Positions 1 to 8,478 of a stretch of 64,000 nt of DNA are shown in pieces. Made by a program: the position numbers and the translations under genes. Positions within the stretch are counted from its first letter, which is position 1. Every line of letters begins with the position of its first letter. The notes under the pieces were generated by a model, which saw only the letters and a list, made by a program, of their open reading frames with translations, did no database searches and was not told the origin of the DNA. Source of the stretch: Prevotella sp. (GTDB lineage Bacteria; Bacteroidota; Bacteroidia; Bacteroidales; Bacteroidaceae); the NCBI GenBank assembly GCA_015060485.1, contig SUYI01000008.1, positions 42,924 to 106,923 of the forward strand. Direction: 5' to 3'.

Positions 1-1
1 A

Positions 2-958
2 GTATCTATCAATGGTGAGGTACACTACCCCGGAACATATAAGTTTGCCGAGAACGAGAGCATAGAAGACCTGATTCTGCAGGCTGGCGGACCCACGGAA
101 GCAGCCTCGCTGGTAAAGGTCGACGTAGCCCGCCGCATTACCAATCCCAACGCTACCGAAGCCGACGACCAGATAGCCCAGACGTTCAGTTTCAAGCTGA
201 CGCCGAATTTCTCCATTCAGGGACAGCCCGACTTCACGCTCCAGCCTTTCGATGAAGTGTATGTGCGCCGTTCACCAAACTACACAGAACAGCAGAACGT
301 AACCATCGAGGGTGAGGTACAGTTCGAAGGAACCTACGCCCTGTCGAACAAAGGCCAGCGACTGAGTGAAGTGCTGAAGCAGGCCGGCGGACTGACCAAG
401 CGCGCCTATCCCGAAGGCACCAAGCTGCTGCGTCTGATGACGGCCGAGGAGCGCGACCAGATGGAGGTTATGCTGCGTACCGCCCAGCGTAACTCGGGCA
501 ACGACTCTATCGACGTGAAGAAACTGGTGACAAACGCCACCTACCCCGTTGGTATTGAGATGGATAAGGCCTTGGAGAACCCCGGCAGTGAGGACGACCC
601 CATTCTGCGTGACGGTGACCGCATCATCGTGCCACGCTACGACGGTACGGTGAAAATCAACGGCGAGGTGCTCTATCCGAACACAGTACGATTCAAGGAA
701 GGCAAGAACGCCAAATACTATATCGACCTGGCAGGTGGAACGACCTCGACGGCCAAAGAGAGTCAGACCATCATCATCTACATGAACGGCATGGTGGCCA
801 AGGCAGACCGCAAGCACAAGCCGCGCCCGGGCTGCCAGATTGTAGTGCCTACGAAGCGAAAAGGCCGTTCAATGGGTATTGCCGAGTGGCTGACCATCGG
901 TTCGTCGACGGCGTCGATTGCCACCATGATTGCCACGATTGCTAATCTTGTGAAGTAA
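2..958 (+). CDS. Polysaccharide export outer-membrane protein, SLBB/Wza-like (5' partial)
   Basis: The reading frame is open from base 2, so the gene begins before the window; an internal ATG at 257 is not the real start. The visible 318 residues hold repeated SLBB-type beta-grasp units, recognised by phrases such as ING-EV-YPGTY, LSEVLKQAGGLT and LRDGDRIIVPRYDGTVKINGEV. The C-terminus ends in a short hydrophobic stretch (GSSTASIATMIATIANLV). SLBB proteins of this kind form the outer-membrane exit channel for capsule or exopolysaccharide, as Wza does. It lies 6 bases before a Wzz-type gene and is surely co-transcribed with it. The N-terminal export domain and signal peptide are outside the window, so full architecture cannot be judged. 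Confidence 0.9.
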   Translation, partial: VSINGEVHYPGTYKFAENESIEDLILQAGGPTEAASLVKVDVARRITNPNATEADDQIAQTFSFKLTPNFSIQGQPDFTLQPFDEVYVRRSPNYTEQQNVTIEGEVQFEGTYALSNKGQRLSEVLKQAGGLTKRAYPEGTKLLRLMTAEERDQMEVMLRTAQRNSGNDSIDVKKLVTNATYPVGIEMDKALENPGSEDDPILRDGDRIIVPRYDGTVKINGEVLYPNTVRFKEGKNAKYYIDLAGGTTSTAKESQTIIIYMNGMVAKADRKHKPRPGCQIVVPTKRKGRSMGIAEWLTIGSSTASIATMIATIANLVK

Positions 959-964
959 AAGACT

Positions 965-2032
965 ATGGAAGAAAATCAATCACGCAAAATAAGAATCGAC
1001 GTTGTACGGCTGATCCAACTGATCAGGGCCGACAAGCGTAAGATGCTGATCTATTGCGGCATTGGTGCCGTCATAAGCATCATCGTGGCATTCAGCATCC
1101 CCAGAATCTACAAGTCGAGCGTCATGCTGGCACCGGAAGAAACCTCTAACGGATTCTCGGGCAACATCTCGTCGCTGGCCAGCATGGTGGGTATGAACAT
1201 GAAGTTCGGAACCAGTGGCGACGCTATCTATCCGGAAATTTATCCCGATGCCATCGAGTCGACAGAATTCCTGGTAAGCCTGTTCGACGTGAAGGTAACC
1301 TCGAAGGACAAGACCATCAAGGACATGCCCTACAGCGAGTATCTGGACAAGCACCAGAAGATAGCCTGGTGGAGTTATCCCGGCGAATGGCTGAACAACC
1401 TGAAGAACATGCTGAAAAGCGACGACGAGTCGACTGGCAACAACAAGATTGATCCGTCGTTCCTGACCAAGAAACAGTACGACCTATGTAAGGCCATCAG
1501 CGGTAGCATCGACTGTCACGTAGATAAGAAAACCAACGTCATCGACATTGTCGTGACCGCCCAAGACCCGCTCATCGCCATGACGGTAGTCAATGCGGTG
1601 AAGGCTCAGCTGCAGCTGTTCATCACCAACTACCGCACCAACAAGGCCCGCAACGACGAGCAATACATGGAGAAGCTCTTCCAAGAGGCCGAGATGCAGT
1701 ATACGAAGTCGCGCCTGAAATATGCCGAATTCTGCGAGGCCAACACAAACATCGTGCTGAAGTCGGTAGAATCGAAGATGGAAGAGTTGGAAAACGAGAT
1801 GCAGCTGAAGCACAACATTTATACGCAGGTCGTCGAGCAGTTGCAAATGGCGAAGGCCAAGGTCCAGGAACGCACGCCGGCCTTTACGACGCTGCAGAAT
1901 GCCACCGTCCCCGTCAAGCATTCCAACATGCCCAAGGTATTCATTCTCATCATCTTCGTGATGTTGGCTTTTGCCGTCCGTCTGGCAATCCTCGTTAAAA
2001 AGAACTATCAAGAAATCATCCTCTTGCAATGA
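965..2032 (+). CDS. Chain-length determinant (Wzz-type polysaccharide co-polymerase)
   Basis: This 355-residue inner-membrane protein has one transmembrane helix near residues 25-45, a long periplasmic part rich in coiled coil (about 210-290), and a second helix near 325-345. That is the two-helix topology of Wzz/PCP proteins, which set polymer length during Wzy-dependent synthesis. The region after the first helix (RIYKSSVMLAPEE) matches the Wzz N-terminal domain. It has no fused tyrosine-kinase domain, and no BY-kinase is seen nearby. Its stop overlaps the next start as ATGA, so the two are translationally coupled. The next protein also begins with a Wzz-like domain, so the locus encodes two co-polymerase modules. 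Confidence 0.9.
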   Translation: MEENQSRKIRIDVVRLIQLIRADKRKMLIYCGIGAVISIIVAFSIPRIYKSSVMLAPEETSNGFSGNISSLASMVGMNMKFGTSGDAIYPEIYPDAIESTEFLVSLFDVKVTSKDKTIKDMPYSEYLDKHQKIAWWSYPGEWLNNLKNMLKSDDESTGNNKIDPSFLTKKQYDLCKAISGSIDCHVDKKTNVIDIVVTAQDPLIAMTVVNAVKAQLQLFITNYRTNKARNDEQYMEKLFQEAEMQYTKSRLKYAEFCEANTNIVLKSVESKMEELENEMQLKHNIYTQVVEQLQMAKAKVQERTPAFTTLQNATVPVKHSNMPKVFILIIFVMLAFAVRLAILVKKNYQEIILLQ

Positions 2033-4095
2033 AGTATGCTGCCTGGGTAGTACTTTCTGCGGTATTCGGATGGCTGGTTTCGCTGGCCATCCCCAACGAA
2101 TACGCTGCCCAGGCGAAGATTGCCGACGAGTATAAGACGACGGACCTGCTCATCGGTCTGAACTCGATGAACGTCATGATGCGCGACCTGAACTCGAATT
2201 CAGGCAACGAAGGCACCGATAATATCGACATCTATTCGAAAATCCTGCAGTCGAGGGATTTCATAGAAGGCATCGGCCAAATGACCGTACACAAATACAA
2301 GCAAAGCTATTTCGACTATCTCACCACCCACCACCGGCGCCCCTTCTGGGAGCACCTGTTCGTCCGTCCATCCAACGAACAAGAACAGAAGGACGTCATC
2401 TACGACATCATCAGGGACCATCTGAAATACTACCTGAGTTCGAAGTCACAGACGCTGGAAATACAGATTACCGACCAGGATGCCGAGGTGGCCGCCGACG
2501 TGCTGGACCAGACGCTGGCATTCCTGAAGGCAGAGATAGAACGTCTGCGGTCACACCGTGCGGGTATCAATAAGGAGAATGCTGCTGAGATGCGTCGTGA
2601 GGCGTCGATGGCCTACCAGCAGGCCAAGCGCGACTACGAGCGTTTTGCCGATTCGCACGAAAAAGCCAAGTCAGACTACACGACGAGCCGTCTGGCCCAT
2701 CTGGAGAAAGACTATCAGCTGAAATACGATATCTACCGGAAGGCTTCCGAAGAATACGCCCGAGCAGACTACCTGACAAAGAAGGAAAACACGTCGTTTG
2801 TCGTTGTCAAGCGCTACAACATCTCTCAGCAGAAGGTGTCGCCCTACCGCTGGGCCTATGCCGCCGTAGCCTTCCTCATAGCCCTGTTTGTCTGTCTGTG
2901 TCATGCCATCTACACCCGCAAGGGAACCGACAACGCCTTCCGACATATTGACTTCGGCGGATGGTTCTCGCCCTGGGCCATCACCATTACCATATGGACA
3001 GCCATCCTCGGATTCTACTATCTGCTGAACACGAAGCTATATCCCATTACCAGCCAGTTCTACTACAGCTTTGCCATCTGGGTGCCCATTTTCTGCATCT
3101 GTGCATTGATTACCTACAATGCCTTCCGGCATCAAGACAAGGACGACTTGTGGAGCGAGAGCCTCGACTTCAACAAGACCGTCTTCAACGCTTTCTTCGT
3201 GCTGTCGCTCATCATCACCCCACTCTACGTCTATCGTGTGCTGCAAATCGTCATGATGTTCAGCACGGAAGACCTGATGAACAACGTCCGCACACTGGCA
3301 TTGTACGGCGAGGGACAGGGACTGCTAAGCTATTCTATCGTCATCAACCAGTCGCTGTTTGTCGTGGCACTATGGGCACATCCGAAAGTTCCCACATGGC
3401 AGGTGGTAACACTGGCTTTGGCCTGTCTGATGAATTCGCTGGCCATCATGGAAAAAGAATCGATGTTCTTTGTCTTTACCAGCGTCATCTTCGTGCTCTT
3501 CGAGAAAAAAGTCATCAAGCTACGATCCATTCTGATCTATGCCGGCATCCTGGTGGTGGTATTCTACCTGTTCAACCTAGGCCGAGCCGAAGAAGGCAGC
3601 AAATACCAGGAAGAAGAGACGCTACTCGACTTCATTGCCATGTACGTGCTGTCGCCCCCTGTGGCCTTCTGCCAGCTGGGACAGGAGTTAACGCCGCAAT
3701 TCGGCACCAACACCTTCGAGAAGATCTATGTCTTCCTGGAGCGTTTCGGATTCAGCGACATCGTGGTGAAAGAGAAGTTGCAGGAGTTTGTCTGGGTTCC
3801 CATTCCTACGAACGTCTATACCGTCTTCCAGCCGTTTTTCATCGACTTCGGCTACAAGGGCGTAGCCTTCTTCTCCGGCGTCTACGGCTGTCTGTGCGGA
3901 TGGCTCTACCGGCTGTACAAAAACAAGAACGGCATCGGCTGTGCACTCTATACCTATGCCGTCTTTGCGCTGATGCTGCAGTTCTATCAGGAGAATTTCT
4001 TCCACAGTCTGGTATTCCTGTTGCAGTTCACCTTCTTCGTCACCCTTTTCACCCAGAAAAAGGTCAATCTATTGTTTAACTTCAAGAAGCCATGA
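2029..4095 (+). CDS. Fusion of Wzz-like co-polymerase domain and Wzy-like oligosaccharide repeat-unit polymerase
   Basis: This is a 688-residue protein in two parts. Residues 1 to about 300 look like a second Wzz: a helix at 4-20, a periplasmic region with coiled coil near 180-250, and a helix near 274-292. From about 306 onward there are roughly ten hydrophobic helices, with the sequence PTNVYTVFQPFFIDFG near residue 590. That motif resembles the signature of oligosaccharide repeat-unit polymerases (Wzy family). The join is continuous in one frame with no stop. Wzz and Wzy are known to act together on undecaprenyl-linked repeat units; here they appear to be one polypeptide. ATGA overlaps with both neighbours indicate a tightly coupled operon. 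The polymerase assignment rests on motif and topology only. Confidence 0.82.
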   Translation: MKYAAWVVLSAVFGWLVSLAIPNEYAAQAKIADEYKTTDLLIGLNSMNVMMRDLNSNSGNEGTDNIDIYSKILQSRDFIEGIGQMTVHKYKQSYFDYLTTHHRRPFWEHLFVRPSNEQEQKDVIYDIIRDHLKYYLSSKSQTLEIQITDQDAEVAADVLDQTLAFLKAEIERLRSHRAGINKENAAEMRREASMAYQQAKRDYERFADSHEKAKSDYTTSRLAHLEKDYQLKYDIYRKASEEYARADYLTKKENTSFVVVKRYNISQQKVSPYRWAYAAVAFLIALFVCLCHAIYTRKGTDNAFRHIDFGGWFSPWAITITIWTAILGFYYLLNTKLYPITSQFYYSFAIWVPIFCICALITYNAFRHQDKDDLWSESLDFNKTVFNAFFVLSLIITPLYVYRVLQIVMMFSTEDLMNNVRTLALYGEGQGLLSYSIVINQSLFVVALWAHPKVPTWQVVTLALACLMNSLAIMEKESMFFVFTSVIFVLFEKKVIKLRSILIYAGILVVVFYLFNLGRAEEGSKYQEEETLLDFIAMYVLSPPVAFCQLGQELTPQFGTNTFEKIYVFLERFGFSDIVVKEKLQEFVWVPIPTNVYTVFQPFFIDFGYKGVAFFSGVYGCLCGWLYRLYKNKNGIGCALYTYAVFALMLQFYQENFFHSLVFLLQFTFFVTLFTQKKVNLLFNFKKP

Positions 4096-5432
4096 ACAGC
4101 GAGACCACCAACAGCAACAAGCGCACTTCGCTACTGCAGAAGAACATCATCGCCTCGTTCCTCATCAAGGGATGGTCGGCGCTGGTTGTGCTGCTGATGG
4201 TACCTGCCACGCTGCACTGTCTGGGAGAGTACAAGAACGGCATCTGGCTGACTATCAGCAGCATGCTGTTATGGATAGACAATATGGACATCGGACTGGG
4301 CAACGGATTGAGAAACAAGATTGCCGAATACATGGCTCATGGCGACAACGAGCGCACCCGCCGCCTAATATCGTCGACCTTTGCCATGCTGACGTGCATC
4401 ATCGTCCCCGTGCTGCTCATTCTGCTGTTGCTGATAGCCGTCGGCGACCCCTATCAGGTGTTCAACGCCAGTCCGGCACGTGTGACCCACCTGGAACAAG
4501 TGCTGATGGTGACGGTGACACTCGTCTGCACATCGTTCATCTTCAAGCTCATCGGCAATTTCTATATGGGATTACAGCTGCCTGCCGTCAGCAACCTGCT
4601 CATCGCCTTGGGACAGACGCTGGCACTTGCCGGCACCTACTTCATCCTGTGGTCGGGCAGTCACTCACTCATGCACATTGCACTGGTCAATACGGTAGCT
4701 CCCCTACTCGTCTACCTGCTGGCATTCCCCTATACATTTCTATACAAGTACCCGCAGCTGCGGCCGTCGTTCAGCCTCATCAACCTGCAAGAAGCCAAAA
4801 CGGTCATCAATATGGGCGTGCAGTTCTTCATCATGCAGATTTCGGGTGTCATCCTGTTTATGACGTCGAACTTGCTGATATCGAACCTTTTCTCGCCCGA
4901 ACTGGTTACCCCCTACCAGATTACCTACCGCTATTTCAGCATCCTGCTGGTCATCTTCACCGTGGTATGCATGCCCTTCTGGAATGCGACGACCGACGCC
5001 TACCAGCTGAACGAAATGGGGTGGATTCGCAATGCCACCCGCAGGTTGCGGCAGTTGACCATCGCCTTCCTCGTTAGTCTGGTGGTTATGATTCTGCTCG
5101 CCGACACCGTCTACGCCATCTGGATTGACCGCCAGACCGTCATCGACACCAAGATGACCGTCACCATGGCGGTTTACATCTTCATCCTAATCTACAGCAT
5201 GCGCTACAGCTATTTCATCAACGGCATCGGGAAACTACGCCTGCAGCTCATCTTTACCACTGCGGCAGCCGTGCTCTTCATCCCGCTGGCCTACGTCACC
5301 ACCCTGTGGACGCACGACATCATCTGGTTTATGGTTGTCATGTGCCTGGTCAATATCCCCGGCCTCATCGTCAACCGCATCCAGTTCTACAAACTCATCA
5401 ACGGAAAAGCAAAAGGAATATGGAACAAATAA
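4092..5432 (+). CDS. Wzx-type lipid-linked oligosaccharide flippase
   Basis: This 446-residue polytopic membrane protein has about 12 hydrophobic helices and the general look of the MATE/MOP polysaccharide-transporter family. Examples are the N-terminal FLIKGWSALVVLLMVPATL and the GIWLTISSMLLWIDNMDIGLGNGLRNK segment, typical of Bacteroidales O-antigen/capsule flippases. It would move undecaprenyl-pyrophosphate-linked repeat units across the inner membrane for the polymerase encoded just upstream. It overlaps the upstream stop as ATGA, and its own end overlaps the start of the following glycosyltransferase by 13 bases. Confidence 0.9.
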   Translation: MNSETTNSNKRTSLLQKNIIASFLIKGWSALVVLLMVPATLHCLGEYKNGIWLTISSMLLWIDNMDIGLGNGLRNKIAEYMAHGDNERTRRLISSTFAMLTCIIVPVLLILLLLIAVGDPYQVFNASPARVTHLEQVLMVTVTLVCTSFIFKLIGNFYMGLQLPAVSNLLIALGQTLALAGTYFILWSGSHSLMHIALVNTVAPLLVYLLAFPYTFLYKYPQLRPSFSLINLQEAKTVINMGVQFFIMQISGVILFMTSNLLISNLFSPELVTPYQITYRYFSILLVIFTVVCMPFWNATTDAYQLNEMGWIRNATRRLRQLTIAFLVSLVVMILLADTVYAIWIDRQTVIDTKMTVTMAVYIFILIYSMRYSYFINGIGKLRLQLIFTTAAAVLFIPLAYVTTLWTHDIIWFMVVMCLVNIPGLIVNRIQFYKLINGKAKGIWNK

Positions 5433-6265
5433 ACAATAGCAACGAAGAACGCATCGCCATTCTAATGGCCACTTATAACGGCCGGAAGTTTCTGGGCGAA
5501 CAGATCGACTCCATCTTGTCGCAGAGCAGCCCGTTGTGGCATCTGTACATCCACGACGACGGGTCGACGGACGGTACCATTGAACTGCTGAACGACTATG
5601 TCGCCCGGCATCCCGACCAGATTACCGTCATGGACTACCCCTCGCAAGGTGGCGCCCTGCCCAACTTCATGAGTCTGCTCGAGCGGGTAGAAGCCGACTA
5701 TTACATGTTTTCCGACCAGGACGACGTCTGGCATCCGACGAAGGTCGAACTGTCGTATCAGGCCATGAAGCAACAGGAAGCCATCCATGGCGACAAACCC
5801 ATCATCGTGCATTCCGACGTCAGGGTAGTCGACGGCGATCTTAACCTGTTGCATCCTTCCTATCGCGAATACGGCCACATCTACCCCGACGCCGTCAAGG
5901 ACTTCAAGAGTTGCGTCATCAACATCACGCTGGGCTGTGCCATGCTGTTCAACCGCCAGGCAAGAGCGGTGTCGCTGGACCGTCCCTGGAAACACGCCCT
6001 GATGCACGACGGCTGGGTGACGACACGCACCTTTGCCGAAAACGGAATCGTCTACGCCATGCCCGAGGCCCTGCTGGAATACCGCAATCATGGCGACAAC
6101 ACCGTTGGCGCTACCGACGGCTCGCGATTCACCATCGGCTATCGCATCAGCCATTTCGGTCAGATGCTGCGCCTCAACATGAAACAGTACCGCATGCTGC
6201 GCAGTGCCGGCTACGGCTCCATCTTCACCTACTATTATCATAAGTTCCTGCTGCATATCCATTAA
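5420..6265 (+). CDS. Glycosyltransferase family 2
   Basis: The start is taken as ATG at 5420, preceded by AAAAGGA at 5411; a longer upstream frame is only the out-of-frame end of the flippase gene. The 281-residue product opens with the GT-A nucleotide-sugar fold typical of GT2 enzymes: ILMATYNGRKFLGEQIDSIL, then DDGSTDGT near residue 45, and FSDQDDVW near residue 97 as the metal-binding DxD-type motif. Proteins of this subgroup are often rhamnosyltransferase-like, but the acceptor and sugar cannot be read from sequence. It would add a sugar to the lipid-linked repeat unit on the cytoplasmic face of the membrane. Confidence 0.9.
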   Translation: MEQINNSNEERIAILMATYNGRKFLGEQIDSILSQSSPLWHLYIHDDGSTDGTIELLNDYVARHPDQITVMDYPSQGGALPNFMSLLERVEADYYMFSDQDDVWHPTKVELSYQAMKQQEAIHGDKPIIVHSDVRVVDGDLNLLHPSYREYGHIYPDAVKDFKSCVINITLGCAMLFNRQARAVSLDRPWKHALMHDGWVTTRTFAENGIVYAMPEALLEYRNHGDNTVGATDGSRFTIGYRISHFGQMLRLNMKQYRMLRSAGYGSIFTYYYHKFLLHIH

Positions 6266-6280
6266 TCTGCCTATCAGACG

Positions 6281-7351
6281 ATGACAATATACATCAACGG
6301 ACGATTTCTGACACAGCCCATGACGGGTGTCGAGCGCTACGCCTACAACATCTGTAAGGCGCTGGCTGCTCTCGGGCAACCGTTTACCGTCGTCTGTCCG
6401 AAAGCCCCCATCCACTCCGACTACGACGTCAGCGCGTTGCACATCGTCCACTACGGCATCGGCAACTCGCATTTCTGGGAGCAGTGCGTCCTGCCGTTTT
6501 TCTTCCTCGGCAAGAAAGACTATCTGGTAATCAGCTTCACAGGCCTAGGATCCATCCTCATTCCCCACAAGGTGATGACCATTCATGACCTGGCCTTCCT
6601 GAAGAATCCCTCGTGGTATTCGCGGGCTTATTATTGGTACTACCGCTTCATGACGCCGCTCGCCGCAAAGACCTCACGGCACATCATCACCGTCAGCGAG
6701 TTCTCGAAAAGCGAGATTCTCCGCTTCTATCCGTTCCTCCGAAGCGAGCGCATCAGCGTGGTCTATAACGCCATCGACAGCCGCCTGTTCTCACCACTCA
6801 CCACTCACCACTCACCACTCACCAAAGCCCCCTTCGTACTCTGCGTGTCGTCCATCGACCCGAGGAAGAACTTTGCCCGGCTCATCGAGGCCTGCCGGAA
6901 TCTCACCGGCGCCAAGCTGTACATCGTCGGCAACTACAACCGCGTATTCGGCGAACAGAAGGCGCTCACCACCGACAACAACGAACATATCCGCTTCTTA
7001 GGACGCGTCAGCGACGACGAGCTGGTTCGCCTCTACAATCAGGCCGAATGCTTCGTTTTTCCGTCACTCTACGAGGGTTTCGGCCTGCCCCCGTTGGAGG
7101 CTATGGCATGCGGCTGTCCGGTGCTGGTATCCGACATTCCCGTCGAGCGCGAAGTATGTGGCGACGCCGCCCAATATTTCAATCCGCTCGATTCTAATGA
7201 AATTCTACATACAATTACACAATATTTGACCAATGCTGACGTTATAAAAGAAACGATGCGTCAGAAAGGTTATGAAAACACGAAGCGGTTCTCGTGGAAG
7301 AAGTCCGCGGAAACGCTGATGAAGATTGTTAAAAATACTGGTTGCGAATGA
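6281..7351 (+). CDS. Glycosyltransferase family 4 with an in-frame heptad array
   Basis: This is a 356-residue GT-B enzyme. The N-terminal half has INGRFLTQPMTGVERYAYN, and the C-terminal half has the usual FPSLYEGFGLPPLEAMACGCPVL region with the E-x7-E arrangement that binds the sugar nucleotide. An unusual LTTHHSPLT segment, encoded by 7-bp repeats at 6791-6824, sits at the junction just before the second Rossmann domain (FVLCVSSIDPRKNF). It most likely forms a tolerated linker loop. The gene overlaps the next glycosyltransferase as ATGA at 7348. Donor and acceptor are unknown. Confidence 0.92.
   Translation: MTIYINGRFLTQPMTGVERYAYNICKALAALGQPFTVVCPKAPIHSDYDVSALHIVHYGIGNSHFWEQCVLPFFFLGKKDYLVISFTGLGSILIPHKVMTIHDLAFLKNPSWYSRAYYWYYRFMTPLAAKTSRHIITVSEFSKSEILRFYPFLRSERISVVYNAIDSRLFSPLTTHHSPLTKAPFVLCVSSIDPRKNFARLIEACRNLTGAKLYIVGNYNRVFGEQKALTTDNNEHIRFLGRVSDDELVRLYNQAECFVFPSLYEGFGLPPLEAMACGCPVLVSDIPVEREVCGDAAQYFNPLDSNEILHTITQYLTNADVIKETMRQKGYENTKRFSWKKSAETLMKIVKNTGCE
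6791..6824 (+). repeat. Heptanucleotide array (TCACCAC) inside a glycosyltransferase gene
   Basis: Four copies of TCACCAC plus six bases of a fifth, 34 bp in all, lie inside the GT4 reading frame and encode a Ser/Thr/His/Pro-rich linker. The unit is 7 bp, so gain or loss of one copy would shift the frame. It shares period and length with arrays elsewhere in this window, although the unit sequence differs. Confidence 0.9.
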
Positions 7352-8478
7352 AGAAAACTATACTCCAGATTGCCAAATACTACCATCCCGTCGAGGGAGG
7401 CATAGAGACTGTCACCAAATACATGGGCGAGGGTATGAAAACCTTCCAGAATATTGTCGTATGCTTCAGCCAGGACGGCATCACCCGCGTCGACACGGTA
7501 AATGGCGTCAAGGTCTACCGCATTGCATCGTCCATGAATGTCGCCAGTCAGGACATTGCCTTCTCGTACTATCACTACCTGAAGAAGATTATCTACGAGG
7601 AACAGCCGGACATCATCCTGCTGCACTGTCCCAACCCCTTTCTGTATCCCATCACCGCCAAGCTGGCTCCGAAGGACGTCAAGCTCGTCCTGCTGTGGCA
7701 CTCCGACATCCTCGGCAAAGGCCTGCTCTACAAGCTGGTGAGCCACTACGAGAAGGTCATCCTCAAGAAGTCCGACCTCATTCTGGCCACGAGTCCCAAC
7801 TACATCCACCCGTCGAGTCCCATCTACCAGTACCGCGACAAGACGAAGGTGGTGCCCAACGGCATCATCCTCAACGACTTCACGTGGAAGGCTGGCGACG
7901 AAAAGACGGTCGACGAAATCCGCCGGAAATACCATCATAAGAAAATCATCTTCTTTGTCGGCCGCCATGCAGCCTACAAAGGCATCAACTATCTCATTGA
8001 AGCCGAGAAGTACATCCAGTCCGACTGCATCATTCTCATTGGCGGCCGAGGCCCCGAGACCGAGCGCCTGAAGGCCATGACACACTCTGATCGCATCAAG
8101 TTCATCGGGCGCATTCCCAACGACTACCTGCGCTGCTACTACTATGCTTCCGACATCTTCGGCTTCACCTCGTGCACCAAGCAGGAGGCCTTTGGCATTG
8201 CCCTGGCCGAAGCCATGTATTGCGGCAGCGTGCCGGTAACCTTCACCATCGAGGGCTCTGGCGTCAATTGGGTTTCCGTGAAAGACGAGACGGGCATCGA
8301 GGTGCCGCTGGGCGACGTACAGGCCTATGCTGCCGCCGTCGACAAGCTGCTCACCGACCACGACCTGTACATGCAGTATGCCACAGCCGGCAAGGACCGC
8401 ATCGCCCGCATGTTCACCAGCAAGCAGTCCGTCAAGGAAATGAAGGCCATCTTCAACGAGCTGACCGGTAACGACTAA
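7348..8478 (+). CDS. Glycosyltransferase family 4
   Basis: The start is the ATG at 7348, which overlaps the upstream stop as ATGA; a TTG two codons earlier is less likely. The 376-residue GT-B enzyme has the N-terminal ILQIAKYYHPVEGGIETVTKYMGEGM typical of GT4 enzymes acting on a nucleotide-sugar donor. The C-terminal donor site includes FFVGRHAAYKGINYLIEA and KQEAFGIALAEAMYCGSVPV. It is the last gene of the forward block, and its final 26 bases overlap the 3' end of the convergent sulfatase-type gene. It most likely extends the same repeat unit as the two transferases before it. Specificity is unknown. Confidence 0.92.
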   Translation: MKKTILQIAKYYHPVEGGIETVTKYMGEGMKTFQNIVVCFSQDGITRVDTVNGVKVYRIASSMNVASQDIAFSYYHYLKKIIYEEQPDIILLHCPNPFLYPITAKLAPKDVKLVLLWHSDILGKGLLYKLVSHYEKVILKKSDLILATSPNYIHPSSPIYQYRDKTKVVPNGIILNDFTWKAGDEKTVDEIRRKYHHKKIIFFVGRHAAYKGINYLIEAEKYIQSDCIILIGGRGPETERLKAMTHSDRIKFIGRIPNDYLRCYYYASDIFGFTSCTKQEAFGIALAEAMYCGSVPVTFTIEGSGVNWVSVKDETGIEVPLGDVQAYAAAVDKLLTDHDLYMQYATAGKDRIARMFTSKQSVKEMKAIFNELTGND

